A stretch of 64,000 nt of DNA from CAVQGZ01 sp963712175 (GTDB taxonomy: Bacteria; Actinomycetota; Actinomycetes; Jiangellales; Jiangellaceae): assembly GCA_963712175.1 (NCBI GenBank), contig CAVQGZ010000008.1, positions 1 through 64,000 of the forward strand, written 5' to 3'. The position numbers and the translations under genes are program-made. This document shows positions 59,011 to 64,000 of the stretch, in pieces; the first letter of the stretch is position 1; each line of letters begins with the position of its first letter. The notes under the pieces are model-generated. The model worked only from the letters and a program-made list of their open reading frames with translations. It ran no database searches and was not told the DNA's origin.

Positions 59011-60890
59011 ACGAGACGCCCACCGGGATGGACCCGCCGGAGCACGACGACAACCGGACCAGAGCCAGTGACCCGGACTCGACCGGGCCGCACCAGGCGC
59101 CGCCCCAGGTCGACCCGCCGACGGCGACGACCCCCTCGTCGGGTCCCGGCAACGAGCCGTCGTCGCAGCGGTCAGCGAGCGACTCACCGGCCGGGCCGGT
59201 GCTGCTCGGCGGGCGCTACGAGATGGGCGAGGTGATCGGCCGAGGCGGCATGGCCGAGGTGCACCGCGGGCGGGACCTTCGCCTGGGTCGAGTCGTGGCC
59301 ATCAAGGCCCTACGTGTCGACCTCATCACCGACGAGACGTTCCAGGCGCGGTTCCGGCGGGAGGCGCAGTCGTCAGCCTCGCTGAACCACCCGAACATCG
59401 TTGCGGTCTACGACACCGGTGAGAGCGAGGTGAACGGCGTCTCAGTGCCCTTCATCGTCATGGAGTACGTCGAGGGCAAGACGCTGCGCGAGCTTCTCCG
59501 CGAGGAGCAGGGCGTCACGACCGAGCAGTCGTTGCAGATCACCGAGGAGATCCTGCGCGCCCTCGACTACAGCCACCGGGCCGGCATCGTGCACCGTGAT
59601 ATCAAGCCCGGCAACGTGATGGTGACCGAGTCCGGCCAGGTCAAGGTCATGGACTTCGGCATCGCTCGAGCCATGGGGGACGCGCATCAGACGATGACGC
59701 AGACCTCGATGGTGGTCGGCACCGCTCAGTACCTCTCCCCCGAGCAGGCCCGCGGCGAGACCGTGGACGCCCGCAGCGACCTCTACGCCACCGGGTGCGT
59801 CCTGTACGAGCTGCTCACCGGGCGCCCTCCGTTCGTCGGCGACTCGCTGGTGTCCGTGGCCATGGCGCACGTGAAGGAGTCCCCGCGCCCGCCGTCGGCG
59901 CTCAACCCCGCGATCACTGTGTCGGTCGACTCGGTCGTGCTCACGGCGCTGGCGAAAGACCGCCTCCAGCGCTACCAGAGCGCGGCAGAGATGCGCGCTG
60001 ACGTGGAGCGCGCGCGGACGGGGATGCCCGTGGCCGCCGTACCCCCCGTCGCAGCCGCCGACCCCACGGCAACCGCGCTCGTTCCCGGCATCGCCGACGT
60101 CGAGCCTGAGCCGGCCTCGTCGAACGCCGGCCGCTACGTCCTCATCACGATCGGGGTGATCCTGGTGCTGGGTCTGGCGGGCCTCGCCGGCTGGGCGCTC
60201 TTCCAGCCCAGCGCAGAGCAGGTAAGGGTCCCGAACCTCCTCGGGATGACCCTCGCCGAAGCCGAGGCCGCACTCGCCGAGCGCGACCTGGCGGTCGGGC
60301 AGACCTCTGAGCAGGCCGACCCTGATGCCGACCCGGGAACCGTGGTGGAGCAGGCACCAACGTCGGGTGAGCTGGTCGACCCACAGAGCTCGGTGGACGT
60401 GGTCATCTCCACGGGCCGTGAACGCACAGTCGTTCCTGCCGTGGTTGGCTTGTCCGTGGCCGACGCCAGGCCTCTGCTCACGGATGCCGAGCTGGTGATC
60501 TCCGACGTGCGCGAGGAGGCCAGCGACCAGCCCGAAGGAACCGTCCTGGAGGTGCTTCCCCCGGAAGGGAGCGAGGTCGAGGTCGGGTCGTCGGTCGTGC
60601 TGGTCGCCTCCAACGGCAAGGTGGAGGTGCCCAACGTCGAGGGCCTACCGAGTGGCGAGGCCCAGGCGACGCTTCGGCAGGCCGGCTTCGAGGTCCTCGT
60701 CAACGAGGAACCGACTGATGCCGAAGCAGCGGGAACCGTGGTGTTCCAGGCCCCGGCGCCGGGCACCGAGGTCTCGTTCGGCAGTCGAGTCGCCATCACG
60801 GTCGCGGTCGCACCGGATCCGGAGCCGACCCAGCCGCCGGCTCCGTCGCCGACCTCAACACCGACCCCGGCGGCGACGGCGACGCCCTAG
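59007..60890 (+). CDS. pknB: PknB: transmembrane Ser/Thr kinase with PASTA domains
   Basis: This 627-residue kinase has the P-loop GRGGMAEVHRG near residue 78, the VAIKAL lysine, HRDIKPGN near 195, DFGIARA near 216, and an activation loop with TMTQTSMVVGTAQYLSPEQA, the likely phospho-threonines. A transmembrane helix lies near 376-397 (VLITIGVILVLGLAGLAGWA). Three extracellular PASTA repeats (~405-600) are seen, one fewer than mycobacterial PknB, and a Pro/Thr-rich tail follows. PASTA repeats sense muropeptides or lipid II; the kinase controls growth and division. The N-terminal ~65 residues before the kinase are Pro/Ser/Asp-rich and unusual in length. Confidence 0.95.
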   Translation: MNETPTGMDPPEHDDNRTRASDPDSTGPHQAPPQVDPPTATTPSSGPGNEPSSQRSASDSPAGPVLLGGRYEMGEVIGRGGMAEVHRGRDLRLGRVVAIKALRVDLITDETFQARFRREAQSSASLNHPNIVAVYDTGESEVNGVSVPFIVMEYVEGKTLRELLREEQGVTTEQSLQITEEILRALDYSHRAGIVHRDIKPGNVMVTESGQVKVMDFGIARAMGDAHQTMTQTSMVVGTAQYLSPEQARGETVDARSDLYATGCVLYELLTGRPPFVGDSLVSVAMAHVKESPRPPSALNPAITVSVDSVVLTALAKDRLQRYQSAAEMRADVERARTGMPVAAVPPVAAADPTATALVPGIADVEPEPASSNAGRYVLITIGVILVLGLAGLAGWALFQPSAEQVRVPNLLGMTLAEAEAALAERDLAVGQTSEQADPDADPGTVVEQAPTSGELVDPQSSVDVVISTGRERTVVPAVVGLSVADARPLLTDAELVISDVREEASDQPEGTVLEVLPPEGSEVEVGSSVVLVASNGKVEVPNVEGLPSGEAQATLRQAGFEVLVNEEPTDAEAAGTVVFQAPAPGTEVSFGSRVAITVAVAPDPEPTQPPAPSPTSTPTPAATATP

Positions 60891-60904
60891 ACAGCTCTGA
60901 CGTC

Positions 60905-61576
60905 TCAGCCGACCGGTGTCGGCAACGGAAGCGACGCCGGCCCCCGGTGCACGACCGGCTCGAGGCCTTGCGCGCGATCGGGAGCGTCGACGTCTCCGCA
61001 GGCCGCCAACCAGTTGGCGAGCATCAGGTGACCCGCCTCGGTCAGCACCGACTCCGGGTGGAACTGGACGCCTTCGACCGCCACGTCACGGTGCCTGGCC
61101 GCCATGACCACGCCGCTCTCGCTTCGGGCGCTGACGACGAGGTCTGCCGGCAGCGAGCTCTCCTCGATGGCCAGCGAGTGGTACCGAGTAGCGGTGAAGG
61201 GGTCCGGGACCCCGTTGAGCACTCCGGATCCGTCGTGGTGCACGGTGCTGGTCTTGCCGTGGAGCAGCTCAGGGGCGCGCGTCACCTCGGCCCCGTAGGC
61301 CACGGCGATCGCTTGCAGCCCCAGGCAGACGCCGAAGACCGGGACCTCACCGGCCACCGAACGGACCATGCTGACGCACACCCCGGCCGCCTCCGGCGTC
61401 CCAGGCCCAGGTGAGAGCAGAACCCCGTCGAAAGCGAGCGCGTCCTGCTCCTCGACTTCGTCGTTGCGCCGGACATCGCAGCGGGCGCCGAGCTGGCCCA
61501 GATACTGAACGAGGTTGAAGACGAAGCTGTCGTAGTTGTCGACGACGAGGATCCGCCTGGGTTCCACGCCGGTCAT
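60905..61576 (-). CDS. Glutamine amidotransferase, TrpG/PabA type
   Basis: This 223-residue class I amidotransferase has RILVVDNYDSFVFNLVQYLG at the N-terminus, LLSPGPGTPEAAG, the catalytic Cys in VPVFGVCLGLQAIAVAYG, and His-Glu in VEGVQFHPESVLTEAG. It supplies ammonia to anthranilate or aminodeoxychorismate synthase; this position between the PknB cluster and crgA is typically annotated trpG/pabA in actinobacteria. No chorismate-binding partner is adjacent. The start ATG 61576 overlaps the DUF881 stop (ATGA). Confidence 0.92.
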   Translation of the reverse strand: MTGVEPRRILVVDNYDSFVFNLVQYLGQLGARCDVRRNDEVEEQDALAFDGVLLSPGPGTPEAAGVCVSMVRSVAGEVPVFGVCLGLQAIAVAYGAEVTRAPELLHGKTSTVHHDGSGVLNGVPDPFTATRYHSLAIEESSLPADLVVSARSESGVVMAARHRDVAVEGVQFHPESVLTEAGHLMLANWLAACGDVDAPDRAQGLEPVVHRGPASLPLPTPVG

Positions 61577-62310
61577 GTCAGTCCTGCCCCGCTGTCGGCA
61601 TACAAGAGCGTGCTGGGGCCCGTGGCCGCCGGTAGGACAACCGAGTCGTGCTCGGTGACCGACCATCCCAGGCCGATGTAGTCGGCCCACTGCCGGTAGA
61701 TCTGAACCCCGCTGGAGCGATCGAGGGACGAGGAGAGCGGGGCGGGGTTCCCGATGGCCGTGATGGTGAACGGCGGTGAGTAGACCTGCCCGTCCAGGAT
61801 GATCACGTTGCCCACGCACCGGACGGCGCTCACGCTGGTGATGCGCCTGTCCATGATTCGCAGCGCCTCGGCGCCGCCGTCCCACAACGCGTTGACGACG
61901 GCCTCCACGTCCTGCTGGTGCACGACGTAGTCGTCGGGCGAGGTTCCGTCAGGCAGGTCAGTCAGGTCGTCGGGTACCGGGGCGTCGTCGAGCGTCACCG
62001 TGACCCCGGGCCCTTCCACCTCGGCGAACCCCGCCATCTCGGCCTGCTCGGCGACCTCGGCCTGTGTCTGGCGGACCGGCTCGTCGGCCGAGACGGCACC
62101 GAGGGTCTCGACCTGCTCGGTGAGGTCGGCGGCGCGTTCCTCCAGCTCGACGACGCGCGCGGTCTCGTCGTCGACGAGCTGGGGCAGGTCCGTTCCTCGG
62201 GTCGCGTCGACGTCGCTCGTGTCGGCCAGCGAGATACCCGCCGCGATGAGGATCCCGGCCACGCCGAGCAGCAGCACCGCCCCGCCGTGCCAGCCCTTCG
62301 TCGCCGCCAT
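61573..62310 (-). CDS. DUF881-family membrane-anchored protein
   Basis: This 245-residue protein has an N-terminal hydrophobic helix (GGAVLLLGVAGILIAAGISL), a coiled-coil segment (RVVELEERAADLTEQVETLG), then the DUF881 domain: VEGPGVTVTLDDAPV, VVHQQDVEAVVNALWDGGAE, RIMDRRITSVSAVRCVGNVI, FTITAIGNP. DUF881 proteins sit near division genes in actinobacteria and resemble Bacillus YlxW/YlxX; function is unknown. ATG 62310 has GGAGG at 62318-62322. The stop overlaps the TrpG/PabA start, coupling the two. Confidence 0.88.
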   Translation of the reverse strand: MAATKGWHGGAVLLLGVAGILIAAGISLADTSDVDATRGTDLPQLVDDETARVVELEERAADLTEQVETLGAVSADEPVRQTQAEVAEQAEMAGFAEVEGPGVTVTLDDAPVPDDLTDLPDGTSPDDYVVHQQDVEAVVNALWDGGAEALRIMDRRITSVSAVRCVGNVIILDGQVYSPPFTITAIGNPAPLSSSLDRSSGVQIYRQWADYIGLGWSVTEHDSVVLPAATGPSTLLYADSGAGLT

Positions 62311-62345
62311 GAGCACACCTCCGTCCCAGCATCTAGGCTAGACGG

Positions 62346-62603
62346 GTGCCCGAGTCGCGTCGCCGCAAGAAGGCCTCCTCCCCCCGCAGCCCCACGCCCA
62401 GCGCAGGTCAGGACGACCAGCCGAGTGGGCGCTGGGTGCCGATCACCGGCTCAGCCCTGTTGATCCTCGGCCTGCTGTGGATCGTCGTGAACTACGTGGC
62501 CGGCAACGAGATCCCCGGCATGGCCGCCCTGGACAACTGGAACCTGCTCATCGGCATGGGGTTCATCGTTGCCGGCTTCCTCGTCTTCACACGGTGGAAG
62601 TGA
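62346..62603 (+). CDS. crgA: Cell division protein CrgA
   Basis: This 85-residue protein has a basic N-terminus (PESRRRKKASSPRSPTP) and two transmembrane helices (residues ~32-53, WVPITGSALLILGLLWIVVN, and ~63-82, WNLLIGMGFIVAGFLVF). This is the exact layout and length class of CrgA. CrgA recruits FtsZ-associated and peptidoglycan enzymes and tunes septation in actinobacteria. GTG 62346 is the start. The gene is divergent from the DUF881 gene by 35 bases. Confidence 0.94.
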   Translation: MPESRRRKKASSPRSPTPSAGQDDQPSGRWVPITGSALLILGLLWIVVNYVAGNEIPGMAALDNWNLLIGMGFIVAGFLVFTRWK

Positions 62604-62604
62604 C

Positions 62605-62680
62605 TCGTCCACAGCCGTCATCCACTGCTGTGATTACACTCCTGTAGTTCATCCCCACTGGGGACAAGTCCTGTGGATAA
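62605..62680. promoter_or_regulatory. DnaA-box-like sites in the crgA-rhomboid spacer
   Basis: TGTGGATAA at 62672-62680 is a perfect DnaA box (TTATCCACA on the minus strand). GGGGACAA at 62660-62667 (minus-strand TTGTCCCC) and TCGTCCACA at 62605-62613 are near matches to the actinobacterial box TTGTCCACA. The spacer is the only non-coding gap near the cluster (91 bases), and the gene order places oriC not far to the right. It may be a satellite DnaA-binding site regulating crgA or the rhomboid gene. Confidence 0.5.
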
Positions 62681-62694
62681 CTGGCTTCGTGTCC

Positions 62695-63516
62695 TCAGCC
62701 CAGGATGCTGAGAAGCTGGTCGGTGCGCCATGCCGCGATGGCTGTGACAGCCGTGAGCACGGCTGCGAGCGCACCCAACGTTCCCACCACCGCATGCCGT
62801 CGCGGCACCGCAAGCATGGCCGCGGTCGCGACGACGCCGGCCAGCAGCCCTCCCAGGTGGGCGCGCCAGTCGATGTTCGGGACCACGAAGCCGATGCCCA
62901 GGTTGATGACCAGCAGCACCACGACGCCGGACACGTCTCGGTTCAGCCGGCGCAGCGAGACGAGGATGGCCCCGAGCAGCCCGAAGACCGCACCGGAGGC
63001 GCCGACCGAGACGACGAGAGGGCTGCCGAACGCGTAGGAAGCGACGGCCCCGGCCACCGCGGAGATCAAGTAGACGGCCACGAAGCGCCACCGCCCGAGC
63101 AGCGGCTCGAGCACGCCTCCGAGGATCCACAGGGCGAACATGTTGAGCCCGAGGTGCCACAGCCCCGCGTGCAGGAACGGGGCCGTGACGAGCCGCCACC
63201 ACTCCCCGGCTGCCACGGCTGCCCCGAACATGCCGTAGTCGAGAACCAGACGGTCATCGGTGACGACGGTCGCAAGATAGAGCACTACGTTCGCACCGAT
63301 CAGCGCTGCAGTCGCTCGATGGGGCTGGGCGCGGGCAACACCACCCAGCGGCGAACGCACCGCGGGGACGGCTCGTCGTGCCTGATCGACACACGCCGGA
63401 CAGTGGAAGCCGACGGGGGCGGGCACCATGCACTCCGGGCAGATCGGCCGTGAGCAGCGGGTACACGCGATGCGCGTCTCCCGATTCGGGTGCCGATAAC
63501 ACCGAGGTGGTGCCAC
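62695..63516 (-). CDS. Rhomboid-family intramembrane serine protease with zinc-ribbon N-terminus
   Basis: This 273-residue protein has a B-box-like zinc-ribbon at the N-terminus (CYRHPNRETRIACTRCSRPI, CPECMVP, FHCPAC) and six to seven membrane helices. The rhomboid motifs are present: HLGLNMFALWILGGVLEPLL with His/Asn, the catalytic Ser in VGASGAVFGLLGAI, and GFVVPNIDWRAHLGGLLAGV with the catalytic His. It cleaves helices within the membrane. This B-box/rhomboid form is common in actinobacteria next to crgA and the cyclophilin. ATG 63516 is the start. Confidence 0.93.
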   Translation of the reverse strand: MAPPRCYRHPNRETRIACTRCSRPICPECMVPAPVGFHCPACVDQARRAVPAVRSPLGGVARAQPHRATAALIGANVVLYLATVVTDDRLVLDYGMFGAAVAAGEWWRLVTAPFLHAGLWHLGLNMFALWILGGVLEPLLGRWRFVAVYLISAVAGAVASYAFGSPLVVSVGASGAVFGLLGAILVSLRRLNRDVSGVVVLLVINLGIGFVVPNIDWRAHLGGLLAGVVATAAMLAVPRRHAVVGTLGALAAVLTAVTAIAAWRTDQLLSILG

Positions 63517-63542
63517 CGACGAACCCGGGTCGTGCGGCTCGG

Positions 63543-64000
63543 TCAGGACTCGGACCGCTCGATCGACACCGACTCGATCACGACCGGATCGGCAGGCTTG
63601 TCCTGAGCACCCGTCGGCACGGCGGCGATCGCGTCGACGACCTTGCGGCTGGCGTCGTCGGCAACCTCACCGAAGATCGTGTGCTTGTGGGTGAGCCACG
63701 CAGTGGGCGCCACGGTGATGAAGAACTGCGACCCGTTCGTGTTCGGCCCGGCGTTCGCCATCGCCAGCAGGTAGGGGCGGTCGAAGGACAGCTCGGGGTG
63801 GAACTCGTCGCCGAAGGAGAAGCCTGGGCTGCCCGTTCCCGTTCCCAGCGGACATCCGCCCTGGATCATGAAGTTGGGGATCACCCGGTGGAAGGTCAGT
63901 CCGTCGTAGAACTTGTCCGACGATGGTCGGCGTGTTCTCGGGTCCGTCCACTCCTTCGTCCCCTCGGCCAGGCCGACGAAGTTGGCGACTGTCTTGGGGG
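63543..64000 (-). CDS. Peptidyl-prolyl cis-trans isomerase, cyclophilin type (5' end outside window)
   Basis: Reading from the right edge the frame is open: KTVANFVGLAEGTKEWTDP, then DKFYDGLTFHRVIPNFMIQG, CPLGTGTGSPGFSFGDEFHP, LLAMANAGPNTNGSQFFITV and HTIFGEVADDASRKVVDAI. The catalytic Arg (FHR) and the MANAGPNTNGSQFF loop are intact. About 150 residues are present, and the N-terminal ~20-30 residues lie beyond 64000. The PpiA/Rv0009-type gene occupies this place in mycobacteria, close to the origin. It would catalyse proline isomerisation in folding. Confidence 0.95.
   Translation of the reverse strand, partial: PKTVANFVGLAEGTKEWTDPRTRRPSSDKFYDGLTFHRVIPNFMIQGGCPLGTGTGSPGFSFGDEFHPELSFDRPYLLAMANAGPNTNGSQFFITVAPTAWLTHKHTIFGEVADDASRKVVDAIAAVPTGAQDKPADPVVIESVSIERSES

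Overview
The window is high-GC DNA from an actinobacterium (Actinomycetota). The main evidence is the right end, where fhaA, fhaB, pstP, a rodA/ftsW gene, pbpA and pknB are followed by a trpG/pabA-type gene, a DUF881 gene, crgA, a rhomboid protease and a cyclophilin. This is the block found close to dnaA/oriC in mycobacteria, streptomycetes and their relatives, including the tRNA-Leu(CAG) just before fhaA. A Bpa-type proteasome activator, a MshC/CysS-like ligase, polyphosphate glucokinase and frequent GTG starts fit the same phylum. I cannot name the genus from the sequence alone.

Positions 1-5.7 kb are a decayed accessory region next to the 3' end of tRNA-Arg(ACG). It holds two copies of a ribbon-helix-helix antitoxin end, a toxin-like gene, a tyrosine recombinase remnant, a frameshifted conserved gene, an alpha/beta hydrolase cut by the left end of an IS21-like element, and two phage tail genes on the minus strand. 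A small secreted protein gene, a two-part NTF2/SRPBCC-like ORF and a small membrane protein gene are intact or nearly so. At least four probable frameshifts and two truncations fall in the first 4 kb.

From 5.8 to 53 kb the window is ordinary, tightly packed chromosome. In order it contains an AlkD-like glycosylase and a DUF308-DUF389 membrane protein; an LCP-family cell-wall ligase; a trehalose block (otsA divergent from otsB, then a membrane protein, a GH65 phosphorylase and a YbdK-like ligase); a DEAD-box helicase beside polyphosphate glucokinase; a K+ channel and a quinone reductase; Bpa and its partner ORF; the MshC/CysS-like ligase with a nucleosidase; a frameshifted TrpB2; a HAD hydrolase with serS; pheA; a SulP transporter; an FAD oxidase; an ABC-F protein with a foldable leader; an acyl-ACP-reductase-like fusion protein next to an extended SDR; AAA, Fpg and Aat genes; and an oxidoreductase group. 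Four tRNAs (Arg, two Ser, Leu) are all on the minus strand.

From 53 to 64 kb lies the growth and division operon. FhaA and FhaB read phosphothreonine marks, PknB and PstP write and erase them, and the RodA/FtsW-type glycosyltransferase and PbpA build peptidoglycan. CrgA and rhomboid genes flank a short spacer with a perfect DnaA box. The last gene, a cyclophilin, runs off the right edge.

The least explained items are the fused acyl-ACP-reductase-like/SDR gene pair (41.7-44.9 kb), the alternative hairpins before the ABC-F gene, and the layered mobile-element graveyard at the left.
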